A DNA stretch of 40,969 nucleotides, from positions 1 through 40,969 of the forward strand of contig JAZNRE010000015.1 of the NCBI GenBank assembly GCA_045590535.1. Reading direction: 5' to 3'. This DNA is from UMGS755 sp045590535. GTDB lineage: Bacteria > Bacillota > Clostridia > UBA1381 > UBA9506. Position 1 is the stretch's first letter. The number at the start of each line of letters is the position of its first letter. The translations under genes were made by a program, and so were the position numbers. Below the pieces are notes generated by a model. That model was not told where the DNA came from. It did no database searches and saw only the letters and a list, made by a program, of their open reading frames with translations. Shown piece after piece: positions 1-6,983 of the stretch.

Positions 1-432
1 ATTCACCGTTGCACTTTGATTTTGCGAAAGTTCCATGGCAACATTCACGGCATTGGTCACAACGGAATAGCGTCCGGTTTTTAAAAGCCGTGCCAGTTGC
101 ATCATGGTTGAGCCTGCATCAATAAAAATGCTGCGACCGGATTCAGCTAAAGGGGCTGCCTTTTCGGCAATGATGCGCTTGGCTGCAGCGTTCATAATTT
201 CACGCTGACCGTAGTCGCCCTCAATTTCATGAAGCAAACTGCGAGATAAATGGCTGATTGATTTGGCGCCACCTTTAATTTTAACAATCTTGTTTTCTGT
301 TTCTAAATAGTCTAAATCACGGCGGATTGTCATTGATGAAACATCAGGAAACAGCGCTTCCAGTTCATGCAGGCTAATCTCGCCCCGTTGTTCAATTATC
401 TCGGAAATAGACTGTCTTCTGTCTTTCAACAA
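1..432 (-). CDS. DeoR-family transcriptional regulator (partial, C-terminus outside window)
   Basis: The minus-strand reading frame is open to the window edge, so only about 144 N-terminal residues are visible. The start of the protein reads LKDRRQSISEIIEQRGEIS, followed by a winged helix-turn-helix ending in SMTIRRDLDYLE, the signature of DeoR-type repressors. The beginning of the sugar-phosphate-sensing domain follows (IFIDAGSTMMQLARLL). Family knowledge: these repressors usually control sugar or nucleoside catabolic operons and respond to a phosphorylated intermediate; the target here is unknown. I place the start at a TTG (432 or 429) because AGGTGGTGA lies just upstream and the protein then begins where relatives begin. 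In-frame ATGs at 450 and 471 have no properly spaced ribosome binding site. A consensus promoter and a 10-bp inverted repeat precede it. Confidence 0.88.
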   Translation of the reverse strand, partial: MLKDRRQSISEIIEQRGEISLHELEALFPDVSSMTIRRDLDYLETENKIVKIKGGAKSISHLSRSLLHEIEGDYGQREIMNAAAKRIIAEKAAPLAESGRSIFIDAGSTMMQLARLLKTGRYSVVTNAVNVAMELSQNQSATVN

Positions 433-451
433 CCCGTCACCACCTAACATG

Positions 452-509
452 AAAATGTTATTTTTTTTCATTCCTGTGTTATTATATAACATTTTAAGCC
501 TTGCGTCAA
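452..509 (-). promoter_or_regulatory. Sigma-A promoter and candidate operator of the DeoR-type gene
   Basis: Reading the minus strand, TTGACG (504-509) and TATAAT (481-486) are separated by exactly 17 bp, a near-perfect sigma-A promoter. A perfect 10-bp inverted repeat, AAAATGTTAT at 452-461 and ATAACATTTT at 486-495, straddles the -10 box and the expected start point near 474. One arm lies upstream of the transcription start, so the repeat would act as DNA (operator) rather than as an mRNA hairpin. Autoregulation by the DeoR-type protein is an inference from position. Confidence 0.7.
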
Positions 510-549
510 GCCTTTTTTGTTCCTTTTTACTGCATTTTTACTTTATAAA

Positions 550-601
550 AATAAAAAAACCGAAAACCCGATGAAAATCATGTTGTTCATCAAGTTTTCG
601 G
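550..601 (-). terminator. Rho-independent terminator of the Cys-rich gene
   Basis: On the minus strand a 16-bp stem (CCGAAAACUUGAUGAA pairing with UUCAUCGGGUUUUCGG, including two G-U wobbles) is followed by a run of T (559 down to 550). The mismatches are G-U only on the minus-strand RNA, so it terminates the minus-strand gene ending at 623. Confidence 0.85.
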
Positions 602-622
602 TAATATTTTGGCTTAAAACAA

Positions 623-871
623 TTATTTTCGCCGCCTAAAGCAGCAACATTTCTCTCTTCCACATGGCGGACGATAGTCTTTGGGTGGGTACCATTCCGG
701 CTCTTCACAGGAATCATAATTGAAGCTTTCATTTTCATAGTTGTCATCACAACACTCATGCTGTTCACAACCGCAACTGCCTTTTCGCAAAAGACCACAT
801 AGGGAATAAACCTCTTGCTCCATTTTATCAAGACTTCTGTATATATCCCCTAAAAATCCTTGTTTTCCCAT
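623..871 (-). CDS. Small cysteine-rich protein, function unknown
   Basis: This 82-residue protein has 10 cysteines in four clusters (GSCGC, HECC, PPC, KCCC) and ends in a basic FRRRK tail; the N-terminal 25 residues are helix-like. I do not recognise the family. Metal binding or a disulfide-rich structural role, for example in a spore coat, is possible but inferred from composition only. A good ribosome binding site (AAGGAG, 9 nt before the ATG) and a strong downstream terminator support a real single-gene transcript. The start codon sits inside one arm of a perfect 10-bp inverted repeat (869-878 / 899-908). Confidence 0.7.
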   Translation of the reverse strand: MGKQGFLGDIYRSLDKMEQEVYSLCGLLRKGSCGCEQHECCDDNYENESFNYDSCEEPEWYPPKDYRPPCGREKCCCFRRRK

Positions 872-932
872 ATAGCAAAACTCCTTGTCAAACTCTTCTT
901 GCTATATGATATGCCATGACTCCTTTTGTGGT
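869..932 (-). promoter_or_regulatory. Inverted repeat over the start codon and possible sporulation-type promoter
   Basis: CATATAGCAA (869-878) and TTGCTATATG (899-908) form a perfect 10-bp inverted repeat with the ribosome binding site in the loop and the start codon in one arm. On the minus strand CATATCATA (913 to 905) fits the sigma-K -10 pattern CATANNNTA, with AC 17 bp upstream (932-931). That consensus carries little information, so this is only suggestive. If transcription starts near 898, the repeat would be a DNA operator; if it starts further upstream, it could be an RNA hairpin hiding the start codon. Confidence 0.35.
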
Positions 933-959
933 TACAGGCCCTGTATTCACCTCAACCAC

Positions 960-1844
960 TTACAGCGGCTTAATCTGCACAGCATTAAATTTTTCTAAAA
1001 GCCTTACAGGTCTATAAGCAAGCTTTGCCTGACGAAGACCGGGAAGCCCCATGTCTTCCTCACGGTTGACATAGGCATAATCAGCCCACTCGTGAGCACA
1101 AAATTCTTGGTTAATCACATTAAAGGCCCCGCGGATATCGGCTGCAAATTCTACATGAATCAGGGCCGTATCCTCTGATACCGGCTCACCGATGGAAAAG
1201 GCAACCATTTCACCATCCACATAAATGCCGCCACCCCGCACCGGCAACTGACCAAAGCCGGAAAGAAGCTTAACCGTTGCCTCACGGGAGCTTGACAGCA
1301 ACTTCATGCTCTCCTTTTCGTCAAACCACTTGTCAAAAAGCGCCAAGCAATCAGCCATGTCTGCCTCTTTCAAGGTTTTGTATTCATAGGCGTAGGTGTT
1401 TTTAAAATAATTTAAGTGATTGCGCTTGCCATGAAGTTTTTTGCCTGAAAGATGAATCAGCTTGTCCGTTTCATAAATATAATCGGCAGCATCTCTATCT
1501 TCAGCAAATCGAAAACAACCAGGATACATCTCTTCTAATTCTTCAACCATAGAGGTGGAAAGATTACGAAAAATGGGTTGAATCCCCTGTTCTTCGAGAT
1601 AGGCCGACAGGCTGTGAACCGCAGCTTTTCTGTCCCCTTCTCCCACAGGATAGGACGCAGCAAGCGGCTGTTTGCCCCACAGAAAGAAAAGAGCTAAACA
1701 ACCATCGGTTTCGCAGTATGTGATTTTATCCTCACCGGACCATAAATACATGTTTGTGAAATTATAAGTTGAATTATCCTGATTTTGAATATATTGATCA
1801 AAAACCGGTTTAGCGGATAAATCAATCTGCTTTCGCTCTATCAT
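960..1844 (-). CDS. DUF2156 (LPG_synthase_C-like, GNAT-fold) domain protein
   Basis: The protein, about 294 residues from the chosen start MIERKQIDL, resembles stand-alone DUF2156 proteins. This acyl-acceptor-transfer fold is related to the C-terminal domain of phosphatidylglycerol lysyltransferases and to FemAB-like GNAT enzymes. Features seen include YNFTNMYLW near the N-terminus, KRNHLNYFKNTY in the middle and NREEDMGLPGLRQAKLAYRP near the C-terminus. Unlike MprF-type enzymes it has no membrane domain, so a soluble aminoacyl- or acyl-transferase role is inferred. The start overlaps the 3' end of aroE by about 23 nt, which suggests translational coupling. Longer in-frame starts up to 1889 would extend the overlap. 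Confidence 0.8.
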   Translation of the reverse strand: MIERKQIDLSAKPVFDQYIQNQDNSTYNFTNMYLWSGEDKITYCETDGCLALFFLWGKQPLAASYPVGEGDRKAAVHSLSAYLEEQGIQPIFRNLSTSMVEELEEMYPGCFRFAEDRDAADYIYETDKLIHLSGKKLHGKRNHLNYFKNTYAYEYKTLKEADMADCLALFDKWFDEKESMKLLSSSREATVKLLSGFGQLPVRGGGIYVDGEMVAFSIGEPVSEDTALIHVEFAADIRGAFNVINQEFCAHEWADYAYVNREEDMGLPGLRQAKLAYRPVRLLEKFNAVQIKPL

Positions 1845-2685
1845 TTGCATTGCCCCATTTCTTAAATACCGCTTCACAAATGGCATCACTAACCTTTATG
1901 CCCGTAAAATGTTCAAAGGCCAAAATGCCTTGATATAAAAACATATCCATGCCGTTAATGATTTTTGCCCCCGACTTTTCAGCCTGCTGCAAAAATAAAG
2001 TTTTCGGCGGATTGTAAATCAAATCACAATAAACAGCATCGGAACTGTATGTAAGCCCCTCCGGCATGGGATTCTTTTGCTCATGAGGCTTCATGCCCAA
2101 AGGTGTGCAATTGACCACAAGGTCATAACGCTTGCATGGGTCAGCCCCCTCATATAATGCCACTTGCGGAAATGCAGCAAGTAATGTGCGAAATTCTGAT
2201 AAAATATCTCTTTTCCGTGAAACTATAGTTATGCTTTCTGCGCCCTTCTGCGCCAGCTTATAAGAAAGCGTTCGGGCCGTTCCGCCCGTGCCAAGCAATA
2301 AGACATGCTTCCCTTTAACCGAAACGCCGTTTCGTTTTAACGAAAGTATAAAGCCGTCACCGTCTGTGTTATAGCCCTTCCACAATCCCTGTTCTTTCAC
2401 CACAGTGTTCACATTCCCCATTTTTTCTGCTTCAGGGTCTAAAACATCAAGCTGCTCTTTTACATCAATTTTAAAGGGTGCCGTGATGTTAAAACCTAAA
2501 AAATCCATAGCACGAGCCCCTTCAAAAACAGAAGGTAAATCTTCTTTTTCAAGACAAAAAGCATGATAGGCAAGGTCAGCACTTGTCTGCTCAGCTAAGA
2601 AATTATGCAGAGCAGGCGAAAGGCTATGCCCCACCGGATTGCCTAAAATGGCCGCTATTTTTGTTGTTGCAGTTATATCCTTCAC
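1822..2685 (-). CDS. aroE: Shikimate dehydrogenase (NADP+)
   Basis: AroE reduces 3-dehydroshikimate to shikimate in the cytoplasmic chorismate pathway. The 287-residue length is normal. Substrate-binding motifs are visible: GNPVGHSLSP (about 15-24), NITAPFK with the catalytic lysine at about 72, and NTDGDG with the catalytic aspartate at about 108. The nucleotide-binding loop GTGGTAR is at about 132-138, followed by SRKR, which fits NADP preference. The start is GTG with AGAGGG upstream. The neighbouring genes are not other aro genes. A degenerate copy of the 190-bp repeat lies 56 bp upstream. Confidence 0.95.
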   Translation of the reverse strand: MKDITATTKIAAILGNPVGHSLSPALHNFLAEQTSADLAYHAFCLEKEDLPSVFEGARAMDFLGFNITAPFKIDVKEQLDVLDPEAEKMGNVNTVVKEQGLWKGYNTDGDGFILSLKRNGVSVKGKHVLLLGTGGTARTLSYKLAQKGAESITIVSRKRDILSEFRTLLAAFPQVALYEGADPCKRYDLVVNCTPLGMKPHEQKNPMPEGLTYSSDAVYCDLIYNPPKTLFLQQAEKSGAKIINGMDMFLYQGILAFEHFTGIKVSDAICEAVFKKWGNANDRAKAD

Positions 2686-2740
2686 AATTATCCCTCTTTT
2701 TATAAAAACTATATAATCTCGATGCCATTCTTTTCGCAGT

Positions 2741-2899
2741 AGTTCGTGTCAAGACCGAAGAACAGTGAATAATAGGACCTACTAATTTCACCCTAACATT
2801 TCCATTAGAACCCGCAGGAATATCAGATTTTCCTGCCCGATATGTAAATATCATTTATCGGCAAACTATTCTTTTCATTTTAGATAATTGACACATGCT
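2741..2899 (-). repeat. 190-bp inverted-repeat element, copy A (degenerate)
   Basis: This is a shortened, diverged copy of the elements at 4248-4436 and 6265-6452. It shares AACAGTGAATAATAGGACCT and the block around ATCGGCAAACTA. Its termini are eroded: GTTCGTGTCAAG on the left and ATTGACACATG on the right. The internal hairpin is GCAGGAA / TTCCTGC (2814-2820 / 2830-2836), where the other copies have GCGAGAA. A second stem CCGATA / TATCGG is at 2837-2842 / 2856-2861. Together with the tandem repeat at 2915-2959, it fills most of the 332-bp gap between aroE and the next gene. Confidence 0.85.
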
Positions 2900-2914
2900 C
2901 TAACACACCAGAAC

Positions 2915-2959
2915 CGTCCCCTTGTGTCTCGTCCCCTTGTGTCTCGTCCCCTTGTGTCT
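2915..2959. repeat. Three exact tandem copies of a 15-bp unit
   Basis: The unit CGTCCCCTTGTGTCT is repeated three times head to tail (2915-2929, 2930-2944, 2945-2959), preceded by CACACCAGAAC. The string resembles the GAACCGTCCCC-type REP motifs common in clostridial genomes (from memory, not searched). No hairpin partner is adjacent. It can be translated on the plus strand, but that frame is a shadow. Confidence 0.85.
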
Positions 2960-3017
2960 AGTTATCAAATTTGGCATAAAACAAAGAAATGATTTCTATA
3001 CATACATTATCCTTAAA

Positions 3018-4205
3018 TTAATATTGAATCTTACTCATAATTTGTTCTCGTGCTTTTTCATATTCTTCTTCTGTAATAATGCCTTTTTCGCGATATGTAT
3101 TGATTTGTTCAATTTTTTTGTAACACTTTATTTTATAACTCTGTGTTGTGTAATATTTTTTTGCAATAAATTGTATTATTTTGTATAATTCACAAACTAT
3201 CAAATATAAAAGACATAAAGCTATAAAGACATTTGTCCCATCAACAAATCCAATAGAGTTATACATCATTAATAAGAAGGATATCATTACAACAATACTC
3301 ATAATAATATTGTCTTTACGCCTTATTACACTAATCAGTTTTAAAATTACAGGAATTATTCCAATCAAAAAAATTGCCTCGTAATTATCGCCATAACAGC
3401 TACTTGCTATATCATAACCTAAAGCAGATAATATCTGTATAAGCACAATCACAAAAATATTAATTATCTCTAAAGAATTTTTTGTTTCTCTTTTTGGTTT
3501 ATTTTGTATTTTGCTTTTAGATGCATCTTCTAAAGCAACAGATGGCACTGGTTTGAGTTCTTCCCTTAGTCCTATTACCTCATTTTCTGTTATAGAAGAA
3601 TTTTCACTGTTGTTAATATCATTTTCGTTTGCATTTGCCTGTCGATTTTTGTAATCGTTCGTTGGGCTAAACTGAATAGATAATGCAGAATAAATCAAAC
3701 AACAAATAATAATCGCCATACCTATCTCATTGAACCCAGTAACTAACATACTGTCTGCCGCTTCTAAAGAAATTTCTGGAAAATTACCACTATAAATTAA
3801 ATCATAATTATTAAACCATTTACAGATAGTTGAAATTTGTAAAAAAGTTGCAATAATAGCCGAAATAATTGTAATAGCTAAAGTAGTATGATTCTTTTTA
3901 GGCAAAAGTAATAAGATTGCAATATAAATAGACAATACCGCACTGATAACTACTCCTTCCATATTTGATCCTAATATGATGGTTGTTGCACTCAGTATCA
4001 AAATTACACAAGCAATTATGATGTGAACTTTTTGGGTTCTTTCTTTTAAATTTGTAAAAAATAAAATCGTGCTAATGAGTGCAAATGGAATCATACAAAG
4101 TCTATAATTCCAGAAAGAAAAAATTGGTAATAGTGTACATAATAAAATGAGTACTAGTGATATTGCACTTAATGTAATAGAAGTAGCTTTTTGCTTGTTT
4201 TTCAT
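3018..4205 (-). CDS. Multi-pass membrane protein with C-terminal SHOCT-like tail, function unknown
   Basis: This 395-residue protein has about five to six N-terminal membrane segments (about 9-175). A polar low-complexity linker follows (about 180-245, rich in Asn, Glu, Ser and Lys), then about four further membrane segments. The last 25 residues, INTYREKGIITEEEYEKARE, match the short C-terminal SHOCT pattern (helix, GxITxEEY/F, helix), which often mediates oligomerisation. No catalytic motif is seen. The start ATG has AGGAGG 7 nt upstream. Base composition is much richer in A/T than the flanking housekeeping genes, and copies of the 190-bp repeat flank it, so acquisition as an accessory gene is likely. 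I do not recognise a specific family. Confidence 0.8.
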   Translation of the reverse strand: MKNKQKATSITLSAISLVLILLCTLLPIFSFWNYRLCMIPFALISTILFFTNLKERTQKVHIIIACVILILSATTIILGSNMEGVVISAVLSIYIAILLLLPKKNHTTLAITIISAIIATFLQISTICKWFNNYDLIYSGNFPEISLEAADSMLVTGFNEIGMAIIICCLIYSALSIQFSPTNDYKNRQANANENDINNSENSSITENEVIGLREELKPVPSVALEDASKSKIQNKPKRETKNSLEIINIFVIVLIQILSALGYDIASSCYGDNYEAIFLIGIIPVILKLISVIRRKDNIIMSIVVMISFLLMMYNSIGFVDGTNVFIALCLLYLIVCELYKIIQFIAKKYYTTQSYKIKCYKKIEQINTYREKGIITEEEYEKAREQIMSKIQY

Positions 4206-4247
4206 TATACAACCTCCTATAATTTTATTTTTTTACCCTTAGTATAT

Positions 4248-4436
4248 ACTCGTGTCAAGACTGGAGAACAGTGAATAATAGGACCTACTATTTTCTTCCT
4301 ATTTTTTCAACTGCTTTTTCTTGAACAAAATCCATTAAAACCCGCGAGAATACTGGATTTTCTCACATCCGATAGTATATGTAAATATTATAAATCGGCA
4401 AACTAATGTTTTAAATTATATGGACTTGACACGAGT
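4248..4436 (-). repeat. 190-bp inverted-repeat element, copy B (complete)
   Basis: The element has perfect 12-bp termini, ACTCGTGTCAAG (4248-4259) and CTTGACACGAGT (4425-4436). It shares most of its interior with copy C, including GAACAGTGAATAATAGGACC and the stretch around TATATGTAAATATTATAAA. Its internal hairpin is GCGAGAA / TTCTCAC (4344-4350 / 4360-4366), which pairs fully only on the minus strand through a G-U wobble. It has no coding capacity and no clear target duplication. It lies 43 bp upstream of the minus-strand gene starting at 4205. Confidence 0.9.
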
Positions 4437-4462
4437 AAAAATATAATCATCCTCTTATGCTA

Positions 4463-4963
4463 TTAGTCATCGCTTTCTGTTAAAATTTCCTCAACAGGTT
4501 TACCATCAATGTATAAACCAGAAAGCACAGATTTATCTCCTTTAATTCTTATTGTTACATAAGCCTCTTTTTCTCTAGAGATCATTTCTTCGGCTTTAGG
4601 GGCTAATGTTTCTTCCATATAGTATCTATCTAACGGAATGTAAAAATAATCTTCGTTTTGGCTTGTTAAATATAATTCTCCCTTTGGCTGTTCTTTCTCA
4701 ACTTTTTTTACTGTTGCAAAACCTTCTTCGTCAATTTCCAAAATTCCATATTTGCCCTGCCTTTGTTCATAACTTAAGTCATTATCATACCAAAGTGATA
4801 CATAGCGTCCACGAAAAGCATCATAAGGATCAATTGGAGCCACTTTGATTTTAACTTCTTCTCCATTTTTTAATACATCATATTTACCCCATATCATATA
4901 TGAAGGAATAAGAATTTGCACAAATATAGTTATAAATAAAATAGATAAAAGAGTTTTTTTCAT
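4463..4963 (-). CDS. GDYXXLXY-domain membrane-anchored protein
   Basis: This 166-residue protein starts with one signal-anchor segment (MKKTLLSILFITIFVQIL). An extracytoplasmic domain follows, with the family hallmark PYDAFRGRYVSLWY (a variant of GDYxxLxY) and later FYIPLDRYYMEE. Family knowledge: GDYXXLXY proteins are usually encoded directly after a DUF2157 protein, as here, and have no assigned activity. Its start overlaps the stop of the upstream DUF2157 gene by 4 nt (ATGA type), so the two are translationally coupled and probably form one membrane complex. In this copy the motif has Arg where Asp is usual (GRY). Confidence 0.88.
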   Translation of the reverse strand: MKKTLLSILFITIFVQILIPSYMIWGKYDVLKNGEEVKIKVAPIDPYDAFRGRYVSLWYDNDLSYEQRQGKYGILEIDEEGFATVKKVEKEQPKGELYLTSQNEDYFYIPLDRYYMEETLAPKAEEMISREKEAYVTIRIKGDKSVLSGLYIDGKPVEEILTESDD

Positions 4964-6225
4964 ATCGTTTCCTCCTTAATCTTTTTCTTCGTTTTAACAA
5001 GATATAAATTAAACAGCAAAAACCCTGCACCAAGAATTAAAAAAACAACTCCTCTTGCAGAAAGAGGCAATTCACTGTCAAAGAAGCGTAGAACAATCAG
5101 GGTACATAAGGTTACCATGCCAACATTTGCATTATATAAATCAATTTTTCTTGCTCCATCAAATATACAAAATATACTTAATACAAACAAAATCAAATTA
5201 CAAACAACCATAAATATCAAGTCAAAAGGAGCTACTGTTAAACCAAAAATGCACCATATTCCACGAAGAATAAGTAATACAACGGTTGCTATAGAGAACA
5301 AACAATATTTTTTTGCTATAATATTTTTCAAGAAAAATGCTATAGCAAAAAGTATCAGTAAGATAGTCATTATCAAAAAGACTACGCTGTCAAATTCTGC
5401 ATTATATCCCCATAACCCTTGATATGTAACAACGAATGTTAAAATTAGAAAACATAGTTTTCCAACCACTGAAAAAACTTTCTCACATCCCTTTAATCTC
5501 GGAGAAGCAGAAAGAAGCAATAAAGCATATCCATAAAGAATGATTGTTAAATCACAATCACATTTTAAAGCTGACACCAAGATTAATGCAAATGCAGAAA
5601 TTATGGTAATTAATGATAAATACGTACTTTTTCCACCTTTAGTGCGACATTTTTTAAATGCAAATAACGCACCTATGACAAACATCATTATAGATATAAC
5701 TATTCCAAATTCATCAGAAAAATATATACCACCATTAATAGATGTCCAATAGTAAATAATTAAAGGAGAAATAGCATTCATAATCAACATAGTTGGTAAA
5801 AACAGTATGCCACACACAAGAAGATAATTAGTGAAATCTCCAGGAAGATGAAAAATTTGACCAACAAGTGCAATTGATGCAAAAACTCCCGCCATATTTA
5901 GGAGAGCCGCACTTTCGCGAAATGCAATACTATTCATTTTATACTTGTATACGTATAACACAACAATTTGAGATATCAAAAGCGGTAAAAATCCTATGAA
6001 AGTTTTAACAGAAAGCGGCAAAGAGTACCACCAGTTATTCGCACTTACAAGAACTATACCCATACCTATAAGAAGTGAACCAATGATTGAAAACAGTACA
6101 ATTAAAAGACTAATGCTTTTCTTAGGTTGATACATGGCTCTCAATGTATTGGCTGTTTCTTCGCTTATTATTTGGCTTTCTTGCCAACTTTCTATTTCTT
6201 TCAGTAACCATTTTTCTTTTTTCAT
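4960..6225 (-). CDS. DUF2157 multi-pass membrane protein
   Basis: The 421-residue protein begins with a soluble segment of about 35 residues (KWLLKEIESWQESQIISEETANTL), the characteristic DUF2157 N-terminus. About 13 hydrophobic segments run to the C-terminus. It is the partner of the downstream GDYXXLXY protein. Biochemical function is unknown for the family; an envelope role is inferred. The start has GAAGGAGG with good spacing. The gene is A/T-rich, and a complete copy of the 190-bp repeat ends 40 bp upstream of its start codon. Confidence 0.88.
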   Translation of the reverse strand: MKKEKWLLKEIESWQESQIISEETANTLRAMYQPKKSISLLIVLFSIIGSLLIGMGIVLVSANNWWYSLPLSVKTFIGFLPLLISQIVVLYVYKYKMNSIAFRESAALLNMAGVFASIALVGQIFHLPGDFTNYLLVCGILFLPTMLIMNAISPLIIYYWTSINGGIYFSDEFGIVISIMMFVIGALFAFKKCRTKGGKSTYLSLITIISAFALILVSALKCDCDLTIILYGYALLLLSASPRLKGCEKVFSVVGKLCFLILTFVVTYQGLWGYNAEFDSVVFLIMTILLILFAIAFFLKNIIAKKYCLFSIATVVLLILRGIWCIFGLTVAPFDLIFMVVCNLILFVLSIFCIFDGARKIDLYNANVGMVTLCTLIVLRFFDSELPLSARGVVFLILGAGFLLFNLYLVKTKKKIKEETI

Positions 6226-6264
6226 TAATATTCCTCCTTCATTTACAATATTCTACATTTTTTG

Positions 6265-6452
6265 ACTCGTGTCAAGTCAGGAGAACAGTGAATAATAGGA
6301 CCTACTAACTTTTCCCTATTTTTCAACTGTTTTTCCTTAAGCACTTTTCTCTAGAACCCGCGAGAATACTGGATTTTCTCGCATCCGATAGTATATGTAA
6401 ATATTATAAATCGGCAAACTAATGTTTTAAATTGTATAAACTTGACACGAGT
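6265..6452 (-). repeat. 190-bp inverted-repeat element, copy C (complete)
   Basis: The termini are ACTCGTGTCAAG (6265-6276) and CTTGACACGAGT (6441-6452), a perfect inverted pair. The interior is closely similar to copy B. The hairpin GCGAGAA / TTCTCGC (6360-6366 / 6376-6382) has a 9-nt loop, and a CCGAT / ATCGG stem follows it. The element is non-coding and lies 40 bp upstream of the DUF2157 gene in the same orientation as the other copies. With flanks it fills the 251-bp gap between genes. Confidence 0.9.
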
Positions 6453-6476
6453 AGAACAAAGAACCATAAATTGTTT

Positions 6477-6917
6477 TTATTGTTCTACAATTCGTGTCTT
6501 TTTTCTTTTCTTTACATATGTAGCAATACCTGCAATAATACATCCAACTAAACAAGAGACAAGATAATACTGAAATGTTAAAACACTCATCAAGCCATCT
6601 CCTAAACTTAATTCTTCATAACCAGTAATCGCAGTATGTATCATTGAATCTATGCCTAAAAACGTATAAATTATCATTACAACAAATGATATCCAAAAAC
6701 AAACACTTAACGATTTAAAGTACTCTTTCATTGAACTCTTTATTAATAAAAAAATAAGGGACATACCCGGTAAAGCAGGTAAGGTTCTAATCAACATATT
6801 ATGAAGTAATGCATACTCCTCATTATACTCTCCGGCCAATATCGTATAGCGCATTATATTACATACTAAAAAGTAAATCAATGGCGAAAAAATCCCAATT
6901 AAAATATTTTTCTTCAT
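6477..6917 (-). CDS. Four-TM membrane protein, function unknown
   Basis: The protein is about 146 residues from the chosen ATG, which has AAAGGAG 9 nt upstream; an in-frame start at 6959 lacks a ribosome binding site. Four hydrophobic segments are visible (about 6-24, 44-59, 69-88 and 112-133), with a basic tail YVKKRKKTR. The topology resembles small DUF4199-like integral membrane proteins, but I see no diagnostic motif and do not assign a family. It sits in the accessory block; a remnant of the 190-bp repeat's left end lies 32 bp upstream. Confidence 0.7.
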   Translation of the reverse strand: MKKNILIGIFSPLIYFLVCNIMRYTILAGEYNEEYALLHNMLIRTLPALPGMSLIFLLIKSSMKEYFKSLSVCFWISFVVMIIYTFLGIDSMIHTAITGYEELSLGDGLMSVLTFQYYLVSCLVGCIIAGIATYVKKRKKTRIVEQ

Positions 6918-6948
6918 TGAATTAGCTCCTTTCGTAAAATTTGACAAA

Positions 6949-6970
6949 GTTCCTGTCAAGACAGAAAAAT
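6949..6970 (-). repeat. Solo left-end remnant of the 190-bp element
   Basis: AGTTCCTGTCAAGACAGAAA matches the left end of copy A (AGTTCGTGTCAAGACCGAAG) at nearly every position. Nothing of the element interior follows. It lies 32 bp upstream of the gene starting at 6917, the same relative place as the full elements. Confidence 0.65.
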
Positions 6971-6983
6971 ATCTTCAAGTTTG

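Noticed and set aside
2624..2854. A 76-codon minus-strand frame
   Set aside because: It runs through the degenerate 190-bp element and into the aroE start in another frame; no ribosome binding site.
2915..2959. CRISPR-like array
   Set aside because: The repeats are directly adjacent with no spacers, and there are no cas genes.
2922..3188. A plus-strand frame starting MCLVPLCLVPLCLV
   Set aside because: It is the translation of the 15-bp tandem repeat running antisense into the SHOCT-tailed protein gene.
4248..4436. Element as an integron attC site
   Set aside because: The cassette-like arrangement suggested it, but the core-site motifs (RYYYAAC / GTTRRRY) are not at the ends and no integron integrase is in the window.
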